From: Natronorubrum sulfidifaciens JCM 14089
Lineage (GTDB): Archaea > Halobacteriota > Halobacteria > Halobacteriales > Natrialbaceae
DNA: 64,000 nucleotides
Direction of reading: 5' to 3'
Assembly (NCBI RefSeq): GCF_000337735.1
Contig: NZ_AOHX01000026.1
Location: 26,696 to 90,695, forward strand
Under the pieces are notes generated by a model. That model did no database searches, had not been told where the DNA came from, and worked only from the letters and a program-made list of their open reading frames with translations. Numbering within the stretch: the first letter of the stretch is position 1; every line of letters starts with the position of its first letter. Positions 16,801 through 26,829 of the stretch are shown here, in pieces. The position numbers and the translations under genes were made by a program.

Positions 16801-19581
16801 CTACTCGTCGCCCGTCCCAGTCGCGAGCCCTCGCACCGACTCGTCGCCGATCTCCTCGAGGACGTGTTCGTGAAACGCCTGTAAGGCGGCGCTTTCGTCT
16901 TCGGCAAGGACGACGTCGCTGGCCGACAGCGTCGCCAGCCCGAACGCCCGCGGCGTCGGCGAATCGTGCAGCTGTCGAGAAACGTCGAGGTCGCCAGCCT
17001 CGAGCGCGCCGACGAGTTGCTCGATTTCGCCGACGGTGAGTTTGTCCTCGAGGATCTCCCGGTACGTCTCCTCGATGACGGCGAACTCCTCGAGTTCCTC
17101 GGCGAAACCGAGTAACATCTCGCTCGAGACCTGCTGTTCGCTCGCCGATTTCTCGTAGCCCTTGTAGCGTTTGAGAATCATCAGCGCCCGCGTCGCGTTG
17201 ATCCGGAAATAGCGCTGGAGGAGGTCCGTGCCCGAAATCGCCTGCCGGAGATCCTCGCGGACGTCGTCGGCCTCGAGGTCGTCGATGAGTCCCTTGAGGT
17301 CGACTTTTCGGTTCAACGGCATCGAGAGGACGAAGCCGTTGTCCGCGACGGCGACACGGACGTTGGCGGTCGCCTGCTGGGCACAGTGGTACGCGAACAG
17401 CCGCGAGAGGCCGTCGTTGACCCTGCGGCCGTACGCCGAGTGAACGTAGTAGTGGCGTTCGTACTCCTCGCGGTCGCGGACGACCTCGATGGCGAGTCGG
17501 TCGTGGGTGCTCACGCTCTCGGGACCCGCGTACTGGAGTTGGTGGTCGAACAGCCGGGCGATCGCGCGCACGCTGTCGTCGTCTAGCGGGAACTCCCGGA
17601 GCCAGGCGCGAACGCGTGGTGGGCCACCCGCCTCGTAGTGGTCGAGCAGGGCAGCCTGAAACGTGAGGATCTCTCGGCCGAGGTCGACCGACAGCGGCAG
17701 CCGTTCGGAGTACCACGAGGGGACAGTCGGGCGGGCGCTCGTGCGGTCGACGTACACCTTCGAGCCGCGTCGGTAGCGATACTCGAAGTGGTCGCCGCCG
17801 AGGACGAACACGTCGCCTTTCTCGAGCGTATCGAGGTAGTTCTCGTCTAACTGGCCGACCCACTCGTCGCTGGCGCGCGTGGAGACATCGCAGGTGAACG
17901 AATCCGGAATCGTCCCGATGTTGGTCATGTAGATGACCCGCGCCAGCCGGCCGCGTTTGCCGATCAGGGGTTCGCCGACCGGGAACGCCTCGTGGTGGTG
18001 CTCGCCGTCGGGCGGATCGTTCTCATCGCGCCAGATCTTCGCGTAGACGTTTCGATCCTCGAGGCCGGCGTACTCGGCGGTGAGATACCGCATCAACGAC
18101 TCGTACTCGGCATCAGTGTAGTTCCGGTAAGGGTAGGCCCGCTTCAAAGTCGCTTTCAGGTCGGCCTCCGGGCGGATCTCCGCGATCGCCATCCCGTAGA
18201 CGTGCTGGGCGGCGACGTCTTGGGCGTTCTCGGGAATCGACACCGAGTCGACGAACCCCTCGTCGGCTTTTTTGAGCATGACTGCACACTCGAGCAGTTC
18301 GTCCCGATCGAGGGCGATCACCCGGCCGGTGACGGTCTGGCCGACGCGGTGGCCCGCGCGGCCGACCCGCTGGAGCAACGCGGCGACGCTTTTCGGCGAG
18401 CCGACCTGGATCACCATATCGACGTGGGGCATGTCGATCCCCAACTCGAGGCTCGTCGAGGTGGTGACGACCTCGAGGTCACCGTCTTTCAGTCGTCCTT
18501 CGATATCCTGACGAACGTCTTTCGAGAGGCTGCCGTGATGACAGCCGGAGTTTCCCTCGTCGTAGGCGTCGAAGCGCTCGCGGAGGGTGTGTAAGACGCG
18601 TTCGGCACCCGAGCGCGTGTTGGTAAAGACGAGCGTGTTCGTGTGGGCCTGAATGTGGTCGTGCAGTTGGCGATAAAACCGCTCCTGGACGACCTCGCGG
18701 GAGGTGTTGATCAGGTCGTCGGTCGGACACTCGAGTTCGATGTCGAACTCGCGAGCGAAGCGGGCGTCGACGATGTCGTACGGACGAGCGTCGCCACCCG
18801 GCGTTGCCTGCCCGACCAAAAATTCGGCCACCTCCTCGAGCGGATCGACCGTCGCCGAACAGCCGATTCTGGTGATCTCGCCTTCGGCCATCGCCTCGAG
18901 TCGCTCGAGGCTAACCGACAGGTGAGTGCCGCGTTTGCCGTCCGCTAATGAATGAATCTCGTCGACGATGACGTACTCGACGGTGCGCAGTTTCTCGCGG
19001 AACTTCGGCGAGTTCAGCAGGATCGCGAGCGTTTCAGGTGTCGTGTTGAGGATGTGGGGCGTCTCCTCGAGCATCTTCTGACGGTCGCTCGAGGACGTAT
19101 CGCCGTGGCGGATGGCATGGCGGATCTCGCCCATTTCTTCGTCGTCGTCTCGGCTCGCGACGATGTCTTCGATTCCCTCGAGGGGGACCTCGAGGTTCCG
19201 GTGGATGTCGTTGGCGAGTGACTTCAGCGGCGAAATGTAGAGACAGTAGACCGAGTTCTCGAGGCCGTCCTCCGAATCCCGATCCGTGGTAAACAGCGCA
19301 TTGAGAATCGACGTAAAGCTCGCAAGCGTCTTGCCGCTGCCCGTCGGCGCACAGATCAGGGTGTTCGTTCCCTCGTGAATCTTCGGGATCGCCCCCCGCT
19401 GTGGCGGTGTGAAAAAGCCCTCATTTTCGGGGATGTACTCGCCGAAAGCCTCGAGCCACCACTGCTGGACGGCGGGCTCGAGCAACGCAAAGACGTCGCG
19501 GTCCTCGATCGTGACCGCGTCGGGATCGAACGGCAACTCGGCGTCGGAGTCCAGCACCGATTGGCGCACACTCCCGTCCAT
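16801..19581 (-). CDS. lhr: Lhr-family large ATP-dependent helicase
   Basis: A 926-residue SF2 helicase. It has a Q-motif region (TPPQRGAIPKI, 58-68), Walker A APTGSGKT (78-85), DEIH box (VIVDEIHSLADGKRG), SATVDP motif III, and domain-2 motifs TNTRSGAERVL, HHGSLSKD, STSLELGIDMPHVD and QRVGRAGHR. A long C-terminal half (about 420-926) corresponds to the winged-helix and beta-barrel domains of Lhr-core proteins. Lhr helicases unwind 3'-tailed DNA or RNA:DNA hybrids in repair or recombination. The ATG at 19579-19581 (MDGSVRQSVLDSD) is preferred; upstream codons are a Ser/Arg-rich artefact. Confidence 0.9.
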   Translation of the reverse strand: MDGSVRQSVLDSDAELPFDPDAVTIEDRDVFALLEPAVQQWWLEAFGEYIPENEGFFTPPQRGAIPKIHEGTNTLICAPTGSGKTLASFTSILNALFTTDRDSEDGLENSVYCLYISPLKSLANDIHRNLEVPLEGIEDIVASRDDDEEMGEIRHAIRHGDTSSSDRQKMLEETPHILNTTPETLAILLNSPKFREKLRTVEYVIVDEIHSLADGKRGTHLSVSLERLEAMAEGEITRIGCSATVDPLEEVAEFLVGQATPGGDARPYDIVDARFAREFDIELECPTDDLINTSREVVQERFYRQLHDHIQAHTNTLVFTNTRSGAERVLHTLRERFDAYDEGNSGCHHGSLSKDVRQDIEGRLKDGDLEVVTTSTSLELGIDMPHVDMVIQVGSPKSVAALLQRVGRAGHRVGQTVTGRVIALDRDELLECAVMLKKADEGFVDSVSIPENAQDVAAQHVYGMAIAEIRPEADLKATLKRAYPYRNYTDAEYESLMRYLTAEYAGLEDRNVYAKIWRDENDPPDGEHHHEAFPVGEPLIGKRGRLARVIYMTNIGTIPDSFTCDVSTRASDEWVGQLDENYLDTLEKGDVFVLGGDHFEYRYRRGSKVYVDRTSARPTVPSWYSERLPLSVDLGREILTFQAALLDHYEAGGPPRVRAWLREFPLDDDSVRAIARLFDHQLQYAGPESVSTHDRLAIEVVRDREEYERHYYVHSAYGRRVNDGLSRLFAYHCAQQATANVRVAVADNGFVLSMPLNRKVDLKGLIDDLEADDVREDLRQAISGTDLLQRYFRINATRALMILKRYKGYEKSASEQQVSSEMLLGFAEELEEFAVIEETYREILEDKLTVGEIEQLVGALEAGDLDVSRQLHDSPTPRAFGLATLSASDVVLAEDESAALQAFHEHVLEEIGDESVRGLATGTGDE

Positions 19582-19651
19582 TGTCGTCGTCTGGGGGACG
19601 GGTATGTAAGAGGGTTTGCCCACCGGAGCGAAAGTGAACCCTGTGTCGTCG

Positions 19652-19900
19652 TCAGAGGATCGCTGTCGCGATCGCGACGATGACGAACACATGCCAGACG
19701 AGGACGGCGGCTCTGGCACCCGTTGTCGGCAGCGGCGGGTTGCGAAACATCGCATCGTAGACGAACAACGTCGCAAACACCGCACCGCCGGCAAGCCCGA
19801 CTTCGAGCGCGACGGATGTGGCGACACCGATCGCCAGTCCGAACGCGAGGCTCCCGGCGATGGCGAGCAAGAGTTTGTCGTAGTACTCGAGCGATGGCAC
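19652..19900 (-). CDS. Small haloarchaeal membrane protein
   Basis: An 82-residue protein, read from a GTG at 19898-19900 (PSLEYYDKLLLAIAGSLAFG), with three hydrophobic stretches. The sequence ends HVFVIVAIATAIL. The start is chosen because the PSLEYYDKLLL segment looks like the natural N-terminus; upstream ATG codons at 19933 or 19978 give less typical residues. Function unknown. It lies just upstream of the helicase gene in the same direction. Confidence 0.6.
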   Translation of the reverse strand: MPSLEYYDKLLLAIAGSLAFGLAIGVATSVALEVGLAGGAVFATLFVYDAMFRNPPLPTTGARAAVLVWHVFVIVAIATAIL

Positions 19901-20068
19901 TGTCCTTCTACAGGAATGTAGGGCGTCCATCATCGAAAACCCCTCGCCGAATACGGGCCTGTGGGCATTGATATCCATTGTGCTGTGCTAGCATACTCGA
20001 GTATCGTCGTGGTGAGTGACGATCCGAAAGAGGCTACCCTTATCGGGGAGGCCGTCCGAGGACCCCGT

Positions 20069-20803
20069 ATGCGTGTCACCTTTCTCGGAACCGGGAGCGC
20101 GATGCCGACTGGTGAGCGCTTCCAGACGGGAGTGCTCGTACAGGAGAACGGTCGAACGCTGCTCGTCGACTGTGGCTCGGGCGTCTTGCACCGACTCCAG
20201 CAATCCGGCGTCGGCTACGAGCGGATCTCGACGGTGTTGTTGACTCACCATCACCTCGATCACGTCGCCGACTTGCTGCCGCTGATGAAAGCCCGCTGGC
20301 TCGCCGGCGAAGACCACCTCGAGGTCGTCGGTCCACAGGGAACGAAAGCACTGGTCGACGACCTGCTCGACGTTCACGAGTACATGCAGGATAAACTCGA
20401 TCTGCAGGTTCGGGAGGTCGTCGCTGGCGAGTTCTCCGTCGCTGGCTTCGACGTCTCGGCCTACGAAACGCGCCATTCGCTGCCGTGTCTGGCCTACCGG
20501 TTTGGCGATCTGTTCACCTTCAGCGGCGACACCGAGGCGTTTGCCGGACTGGCAAACTTCGCCGAAGGCTCGGCAATCCTGGCACACGACTGTTCGTTCC
20601 CCGACGACGTCGACGTCTCGAACCACCCGACACCGGAAACGCTCGGCACGGCACTTGCCGGCCGAGAGATCGGACGGGTTTACCTGACGCATCTGTATCC
20701 ACACACCGAGGGCCGTCACGACGAGATGCTCGAGTCGATCGGTGCCCACTACGACGGCGACGTGCGATTCGCCGAGGATCTGAAAACGATCTCGATCGAG
20801 TAA
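20069..20803 (+). CDS. MBL-fold metallo-hydrolase, RNase Z-like
   Basis: The 244-residue protein starts MRVTFLGTGSAMPTGERFQ and has VDCGSG, the metal motif THHHLDHVADL, a later AYETRHS, FSGDTEAF and AHDCSF, and a final His in LTHLYPH. This is the beta-lactamase/RNase Z/arylsulfatase-like branch. It lacks the long exosite of tRNA-processing RNase Z, and haloarchaea carry a separate one, so it is better called a phosphodiesterase- or arylsulfatase-like hydrolase of unknown substrate. The ATG at 20069 is chosen as the family start, immediately at the first beta strand. Confidence 0.85.
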   Translation: MRVTFLGTGSAMPTGERFQTGVLVQENGRTLLVDCGSGVLHRLQQSGVGYERISTVLLTHHHLDHVADLLPLMKARWLAGEDHLEVVGPQGTKALVDDLLDVHEYMQDKLDLQVREVVAGEFSVAGFDVSAYETRHSLPCLAYRFGDLFTFSGDTEAFAGLANFAEGSAILAHDCSFPDDVDVSNHPTPETLGTALAGREIGRVYLTHLYPHTEGRHDEMLESIGAHYDGDVRFAEDLKTISIE

Positions 20804-21014
20804 CCACGGGACGGTACGGTTCGTCTCGACGATTCGCTCTTTTGGACTGGACATCGTCTGCGCCGTGGCCACCGACACCGCCGGATGTGTGCAATGGCAC
20901 CGACAGCCACACCTAACAACGGTATCCGAACGAAGTATATAGCCGCAGTTTGTAGGATCATAACAACAGAATGGTCCCACAACCCCAGTCGACTGCTTTC
21001 GAGGCGAGGAGCGG

Positions 21015-24000
21015 ATGAGCCTCCCGAATCGTCTCGCGGACATGGTGACTTCGCACGCTCGAATCGTGATCGTTGCCCTGCTGTTGACGACCGCACTCGT
21101 CGGCGCGGGTATGCCGATGGTCGACGACGACTCGTCGCTCGATCAGTTCGAGAGCGACTCGCCGGAGGGAGAGGCACTCGAGGACATCAACGAGCGATTC
21201 GCCGCCGAGGGCGATGAGAACACGACCTCAGTACAACTGATCGCGAGGGGCGATACCGTCCTCACACAGGAGTCGCTGCTCAGTTCACTTGAGTTCCAAG
21301 AGGAGATCCACGCCAACGAGTCGATCAGCGCGACGCTCGTCGAAAACGACTCGATCACCGGCGTCGAGAATCTCGTCGCGATTACGGCGATCACGAACGA
21401 ACAGATCGCCGAAATCGAAGCCCAAGGCGCAGAACTCGAGCAACGCGAGGCCGATCTCGAGGCCAGAAGCGAGACGCTCGAGGACGGACTCAACGAGACG
21501 GTCGAACTCGAGCGGCAGTATCAGGCCGAACTCGCAGCAGGCGATGAGGCGGCTGCCACGGAGACGGACGCCGAAATCGAGGCGACACTCACACAGGCCG
21601 CCGCGGACGCCGAACTCGACGACGAACAGACCGCGGAGTACACCGAGTTTGGCGACCAGGCTCGAGGGATCGAGGCTGACCGCTGGGCACTCGAACAACA
21701 GTACGACGACCCGGCCACGAACCCCGAGGTCGCTGACGACTACGAGGCGCTAACTGAGGGCCTCGAGGACGTCTACGCCGGCGCGACGTTCGGCGTTCTC
21801 GAAGCCGAGTACGACCAGCTCGAAGCGGACTCCGAACAGCTTCAGGAAGACCAACAGGCACTCGAAGAGGGTGGTGATGAGCGACCGTCGCTCGAGGCTC
21901 AGATCGAGGCGCTCGAGGACCTCGATGAGGATGAGTTCGAGGACGCACTCACACAGACGCTATCCGACGACAACGGCGGGGCGGCACTCGGCTTCATGCC
22001 GACGTCGTATGAGCCCGGCACGACCGACGCCGACGCTCGCATGACGCTGGTCTCCCAGGAGATGGGCGGCGATCAGATGGAGATGGGTGGTGGAACCAGT
22101 GCATCGCTCGACGCCCAACTCGACCTTCGTGAGCTCGCAAACCAGAACGAACAGGAGTATCTGGTCTTCGGCTTTGGCATCATCAACGACGAGATCGAGC
22201 GGTCGATGGGCGATAGCTTAGCGATCGTCGGCCCGCTCGCGCTGTTGTTCGTCGTCATTGCCCTGTCGATCGCCTACCGTGATCCACTCGACATCGTGCT
22301 GGGCGTCGTCGGCATCCTCACCGTGCTCGTCTGGACGTTCGGCTTCATGGGCTGGGCCGGGATCGCCTTCAACCAGATGATGATCGCGGTGCCGGTGTTG
22401 TTGATCGGGCTCTCGATCGACTACGCGATACACGTTTTCATGCGCCATCGAGAGCAACGCGAGATGGATGGTGTGACGAGCACTGTCCGCGGATCGATGA
22501 CGATTGCACTCGCGGGCGTCGGTGTCGCGCTCATTTGGGTGACGGCGACGACCGCGATCGGCTTCCTCGCGAATCTCGTCAGCCCGATTGGCCCCATTCG
22601 GGAGTTCGGGGTCATCAGCTCCGTCGGCATCATCGCCGCGCTAATTATCTTCGGCGCGTTGATTCCTGCCCTCAAAGTCGAGATCGACTCGGCACTCGAG
22701 GCACGCGGCTGGAGCCGACAGAAGCGTGCGTTCGGAACCGGCGGGGGTCGCTTCGCCAGCGCCCTCACGCTCGGGTCGACCGCGGCACGAAAGGCACCGC
22801 TGGCTATTCTGGTCGTCGCGTTGGTGCTCACCGCCGGCGGTGTCTACGGCGCAAGCGAGGTTGACACCAGCTTCGACGAGGAGGACTTCCTCGCCGAGAG
22901 CCCGCCCGCCTGGACCGAAAATCTGCCGGCAGGCATGGCTCCCGGTGAGTATCAGGCCAAAGACGACCTCGAGTTCGTCAACGAGAACTTCCAGCGTGAT
23001 GACACACAAGCACAGATACTCGTCGAGGGTGATGTCGCCGACGACGGCACATTGCGGGCGTTAGCCGACGCACAGGAGGAAGCAGCCGACTCCGAGACCG
23101 TTTACACGCTTCCGAACGGCGAGGCGGACGTCCGTGGACCGCTTTCGGTAATGGAAACAACGGCAGCCCAAAACGAGTCGTTCAACGAGTCGTTCCACGC
23201 TGCCGATACCGAAGACGACGGCGTCCCGGATCAGAACATCGAAGCGCTGTACGACGAACTGTTCGAAGTCAACGAAGACGAGGCAAGTACCGTCCTCTAC
23301 CGAACCGATGACGGCGAGTACGACTCGACACGGCTGATGATCGCTACCCGTGGCGATGCCGGCTTCGACCAGACGACCGACGAGATGCGCGCCATCGCCG
23401 GAACGATCGACGCCAGCGGGACCGGCGACCAGCGGAATCTCGACGCCGGTGCTGGCGAACTCAACGCCATCGCAACCGGTGACCCGATCGTGAGCTACAT
23501 CGTCGAACAGGACCTGCTCGAGACGGTGCTCCAGAGCCTGCTGATCACGCTCGTGGCCGTCTTCGGGTTCCTGACGATTGCCTACCGGCTGACCGGAAAC
23601 AGCGCGACGCTCGGGGCCGTAACACTGTTGCCGGTCGCGTTCTCGGTGAGTTGGATTCTGGGGACGATGTACCTCATCGGCATGCCGTTTAACGTGTTGA
23701 CGGGGATGATCACCAGCCTCACAGTCGGGTTGGGTGTCGCCTACAGTATCCACATCAGTGCCCGCTATACGCTCGAACTCGAGCGGCAGGGCAACGTCTG
23801 GTCGGCGATGCAGACGACCGTGACGGGAACCGGCGGCGCGCTGCTCGGCAGTGCGGCGACGACAGTCGGTGGCTTCGGCACGCTCGCCTTCGCCATCCTG
23901 CCCGTGCTCCGGCAGTTCGGCATCATCACCGGGCTGACGATCACGTACGCGTTCTTCGCGAGTGTCGTCGTCCTGCCGGCGCTGTTGGTGTTCTGGACGC

Positions 24001-24119
24001 GCTATTTCGGCCCGGACGTCTCCTTTGCGGTGTCGGGGGCGACTGCCCAAACGCCGACGGCGAGCGACGGCGGTATCGAAACGGACACAGCCGACGAGCC
24101 ACGAGGGGACGACCAGTGA
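21015..24119 (+). CDS. RND/MMPL family exporter
   Basis: A 1034-residue polytopic transporter. One N-terminal helix (residues 17-36) is followed by a large external domain, six helices (about 395-560) containing GLSIDYAIHVFMRHRE, a second single helix and external domain (about 590-840), and a final six-helix bundle (about 840-1010). This two-repeat layout is the RND superfamily, nearest to the MMPL/HpnN-like archaeal branch that moves lipids or hydrophobic molecules using the proton or sodium gradient. The first external domain carries a Glu/Gln-rich coiled coil (about 126-318). A TATA-like AGTATATAG at about 20933-20941 precedes it. The TrmB-type regulator overlaps its stop by four bases. 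Confidence 0.88.
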   Translation: MSLPNRLADMVTSHARIVIVALLLTTALVGAGMPMVDDDSSLDQFESDSPEGEALEDINERFAAEGDENTTSVQLIARGDTVLTQESLLSSLEFQEEIHANESISATLVENDSITGVENLVAITAITNEQIAEIEAQGAELEQREADLEARSETLEDGLNETVELERQYQAELAAGDEAAATETDAEIEATLTQAAADAELDDEQTAEYTEFGDQARGIEADRWALEQQYDDPATNPEVADDYEALTEGLEDVYAGATFGVLEAEYDQLEADSEQLQEDQQALEEGGDERPSLEAQIEALEDLDEDEFEDALTQTLSDDNGGAALGFMPTSYEPGTTDADARMTLVSQEMGGDQMEMGGGTSASLDAQLDLRELANQNEQEYLVFGFGIINDEIERSMGDSLAIVGPLALLFVVIALSIAYRDPLDIVLGVVGILTVLVWTFGFMGWAGIAFNQMMIAVPVLLIGLSIDYAIHVFMRHREQREMDGVTSTVRGSMTIALAGVGVALIWVTATTAIGFLANLVSPIGPIREFGVISSVGIIAALIIFGALIPALKVEIDSALEARGWSRQKRAFGTGGGRFASALTLGSTAARKAPLAILVVALVLTAGGVYGASEVDTSFDEEDFLAESPPAWTENLPAGMAPGEYQAKDDLEFVNENFQRDDTQAQILVEGDVADDGTLRALADAQEEAADSETVYTLPNGEADVRGPLSVMETTAAQNESFNESFHAADTEDDGVPDQNIEALYDELFEVNEDEASTVLYRTDDGEYDSTRLMIATRGDAGFDQTTDEMRAIAGTIDASGTGDQRNLDAGAGELNAIATGDPIVSYIVEQDLLETVLQSLLITLVAVFGFLTIAYRLTGNSATLGAVTLLPVAFSVSWILGTMYLIGMPFNVLTGMITSLTVGLGVAYSIHISARYTLELERQGNVWSAMQTTVTGTGGALLGSAATTVGGFGTLAFAILPVLRQFGIITGLTITYAFFASVVVLPALLVFWTRYFGPDVSFAVSGATAQTPTASDGGIETDTADEPRGDDQ

Positions 24120-24877
24120 CTGGTGACGAAAGCGCAGCCATCGACGCGTTCGAGCGACTGGGCCTCACCAGCTACGAGGCCAAGGTCTTCATCGCGCTCC
24201 ACAGACTCAGCTCCGGAACCGCACGCGACGTCGCCAGCGTCACCGACGTTCCGCGATCGCAGGTCTACAGCGTCGCCGAGAGCTTAGAGGACCGCGGCCT
24301 CCTCGAGATCCAGCAATCCAACCCGATCCGATATCGGCCAGTCAGCATCGAAGAAGCACAGGCCACGCTCGAGGCCCGCTTCGAACGCGAACGCGAACGG
24401 GCCTTCGAGTACGTCGACACGGTCAAACAGGAGTCGGCGACCGAGGAGACACAGGAGGACATCTGGACCGTCCGGAGTCGCGACCGCGTCGACGACCGCG
24501 TCGTCGACCTGCTCTCACAGGCCGAGGAGACGATCGTCTTCGGGACGCGGCTGCCGTCGTTCGTCACGGAGTCGATCGAGCGCAGGCTCGAGGAACGGGC
24601 CGCAGCCGGCGTCTCGGTGCTCGCGATCAGCCGAACCGAGTCGGTTCGAGCGCGACTGGGGACACTCGAGGGTGTCGAGACCGCGGTTCCACCGGCCCAT
24701 CGAGACAGCGACGAGCGATCCGGCCGAATCGTCATCGTCGACGGCGACAGCCTCCTGTTGAGCGTCGTCGCCGACGACGGCAGCGAGACGGCGATCTGGA
24801 GCTCCGACTCGCTGTTTGCCTCGGTGTTGATCCAGTTGATCCAGGCGAGCGACGAGTTACAGCCGGTCGCCGACTGA
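24116..24877 (+). CDS. TrmB-family transcriptional regulator
   Basis: A 253-residue protein with an N-terminal winged helix of TrmB type (FERLGLTSYEAKVFIALHRL, then TARDVASVTDVPRSQVYSVAE and the wing ESLEDRGLLEIQ). A short coiled linker (RFERERERAFEYVDTVKQE) leads to a C-terminal PLD-like effector domain (about 115-245: ETIVFGTRLPSFVTESIERRL). The start GTG overlaps the exporter stop (GTGA), so the two are coupled. It most likely controls the exporter operon in response to an unknown ligand; sugar binding, known for the founding members, is not implied. Confidence 0.87.
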   Translation: MTGDESAAIDAFERLGLTSYEAKVFIALHRLSSGTARDVASVTDVPRSQVYSVAESLEDRGLLEIQQSNPIRYRPVSIEEAQATLEARFERERERAFEYVDTVKQESATEETQEDIWTVRSRDRVDDRVVDLLSQAEETIVFGTRLPSFVTESIERRLEERAAAGVSVLAISRTESVRARLGTLEGVETAVPPAHRDSDERSGRIVIVDGDSLLLSVVADDGSETAIWSSDSLFASVLIQLIQASDELQPVAD

Positions 24878-24904
24878 CCGGGAGAAAACGTCCAGGCGAG
24901 CGAC

Positions 24905-25972
24905 TCACTCGAGTCGGTATCGAAGCAGTGCCGCGATCCCGCCGAGATTGGCGAGTTGTTGGCCGGGTGGGAACTCACTCGAGAAGACCGTCACCTCGCC
25001 GCCTTTCTGTTCTGCTGTGCGAACGATGTCGTCGACGTCGATGGCCCACTCGCCGTCGGGGCCACGTTCTTTCCGGAGTCGGTCGTCGAGGATGAGCAGT
25101 CGTTCGATCGCGCCGAACTCGGCTGCCTGCTTGACCTCCTCGGGGCCGTAGGCGGCTTTCGCGCCCTCGGCGATCCGTTTCGTGAGTTCGTCGATGTCCT
25201 CGGCTTCGCTCTCGATGCGGGTCTCCTGTTGGACGTCGGCGACGGCGCCGCGTTTGAGTACTTCGTGGACGCCACGGTCGCCGACTGCTGCGGTGTCGAC
25301 CATCGTGATCTGCTCGGTGATCTCGGGCACGTTCTGCTCGAAATACTTGTAGGCGTCCTGTTTCGTAAAGCCGGGCCCGGCGAGGATGATCGCGTCCGCG
25401 TCCTGCCGTTTGAGAACCGTGCCGAGTTCGGAGAATAACTCCGAGCGCCCACGGGCGTACTCGCCTTTCCCGGTCGTGCCGGTGATCGTCGCCCGCTCTT
25501 CGGTGCCGTACTGGGCGACCGTATGGACGTGGGCCTGTCCCTCCTCGACAGTTGCGATGGCGACATCGGGGTTTTCAGTTGCTTCTTCGGCTTCCTCGAG
25601 GCGAGCCTCCTGATCCGGCTTGAACCGTTTCTCGATCGAGAGTTCGTCGCGTTCTTCGACGTTCAAGGTGTGGTGAAAGCCCAACTGGTCCTCGCGCGAA
25701 CAGGCGACGATCTCGCCGCCGACACGGAGCCGATTCGCGAACTTGTGGAACTCGATGTCGTCGACGGCGATCGCGACCCACATATGCTCGCGCTCGCCGC
25801 CGGTATCACGCATCTGGTCGTCGTTGCGCTGAATCCGTCGGGTCGTATCGCCCGCAACGCGGTCACCGGGCTCTAAGACGTACTGCAAGTGCCAGAGGTC
25901 GTCGACGCTCTCGGGGACGACGGTCACCCGTTCGCGCCCGCCCTCGACGTGCTCCCGGTCTTTGATCTGCAT
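24905..25972 (-). CDS. pelA: mRNA surveillance protein pelota
   Basis: A 355-residue protein with the three eRF1-like domains of archaeal pelota: N-terminal Sm-like domain ([20 protein letters not shown], residues 1-130), central domain (about 131-260, with [17 protein letters not shown]), and C-terminal domain ([25 protein letters not shown] and [18 protein letters not shown]). It lacks the GGQ of release factors, as expected. With the aEF1A/ABCE1 system it splits stalled ribosomes. The start ATG at 25970-25972 agrees with the family N-terminus. The RqcH gene, another stalled-ribosome factor, is encoded 0.9 kb away on the same strand. Confidence 0.93.
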   Translation of the reverse strand: MQIKDREHVEGGRERVTVVPESVDDLWHLQYVLEPGDRVAGDTTRRIQRNDDQMRDTGGEREHMWVAIAVDDIEFHKFANRLRVGGEIVACSREDQLGFHHTLNVEERDELSIEKRFKPDQEARLEEAEEATENPDVAIATVEEGQAHVHTVAQYGTEERATITGTTGKGEYARGRSELFSELGTVLKRQDADAIILAGPGFTKQDAYKYFEQNVPEITEQITMVDTAAVGDRGVHEVLKRGAVADVQQETRIESEAEDIDELTKRIAEGAKAAYGPEEVKQAAEFGAIERLLILDDRLRKERGPDGEWAIDVDDIVRTAEQKGGEVTVFSSEFPPGQQLANLGGIAALLRYRLE

Positions 25973-26154
25973 GGCCGTGGCTTTGCGCGGAATCGGTAAG
26001 TGGGCTGCGATCCCTCGAGCGGGGTGACTCGAACGAGTCTCGCGTGGTCGACGGGTTCGCTCGGCGTTCATATCGGTTCGCGCCACAGTCACGTTTGGTA
26101 CAGTGTGGCATAGTTAGGGACGCGTTGTATGCGCGCCCGAAGCCAACGGTATGT

Positions 26155-26703
26155 ATGAAGCTCGCACACGTTCAGCTCTTCGAGGACTTCGGCACACGCT
26201 CGCTTGCGATCCATGCGGTCATGGTCGTCGCCTTTGCCAACGCGATTCTGGCGGGGCTGTTCGTCGGGGGAGAGATCGGGCTCGTCTCCTTCGTCGCCCT
26301 GCTCAACTTCACCGCCGGGCTGTGGGTCGCCCACTCGATTCACTCGCTCGGCAACGTCTCGCACGACGACGAGTACAGCGGGATCATCAACGAACTGCTG
26401 GACACCGGCACCGACGACGCCGGCTCGGGCTTCGACACCGGCCGCTTCGGTCGCCTGCTCGCGCTGATCGCCGCCGTGACCGCGGTATCGTTGCTGACCT
26501 CCGCGCAGGTGCTGGGCGGTGAACTCCTGTCGGTCGCCGTCGTCGCCGTCGGCGCAATCGCGGTGATCACCGCAATCATCGGCTTCCTGATCGCGCTCGG
26601 GGCATCCTACGACGAGAGTCAGCAGAAATGGGCCGACCGCCTCGAGCACGACGCCAACGCGGACGCGGACGTCGATGTCGACGTAGATGTCACCGACGGG
26701 TAG
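26155..26703 (+). CDS. Four-helix membrane protein, unknown function
   Basis: A 182-residue protein: a short cytoplasmic start (MKLAHVQLFEDFGTRSL), then four hydrophobic helices (about 18-38, 42-62, 100-120, 125-150), ending in an acidic tail of alternating Asp and Val (ADADVDVDVDV). The acidic tail is low-complexity. No catalytic motif is visible and no family is recognised with certainty. It is divergent from pelota and sits between the two ribosome-rescue genes; no functional link can be claimed from sequence. Confidence 0.7.
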   Translation: MKLAHVQLFEDFGTRSLAIHAVMVVAFANAILAGLFVGGEIGLVSFVALLNFTAGLWVAHSIHSLGNVSHDDEYSGIINELLDTGTDDAGSGFDTGRFGRLLALIAAVTAVSLLTSAQVLGGELLSVAVVAVGAIAVITAIIGFLIALGASYDESQQKWADRLEHDANADADVDVDVDVTDG

Positions 26704-26829
26704 TCGTAGTCGGACCGGTATCTCACCCGCAGCCAACTGTACGACATCGCCTGCGACTCCTCGACACACGCCATCGTGGACACGCGTGTCTGGACGATCC
26801 TCGAACGATTCGACGAAAGTGGGTGAGCG

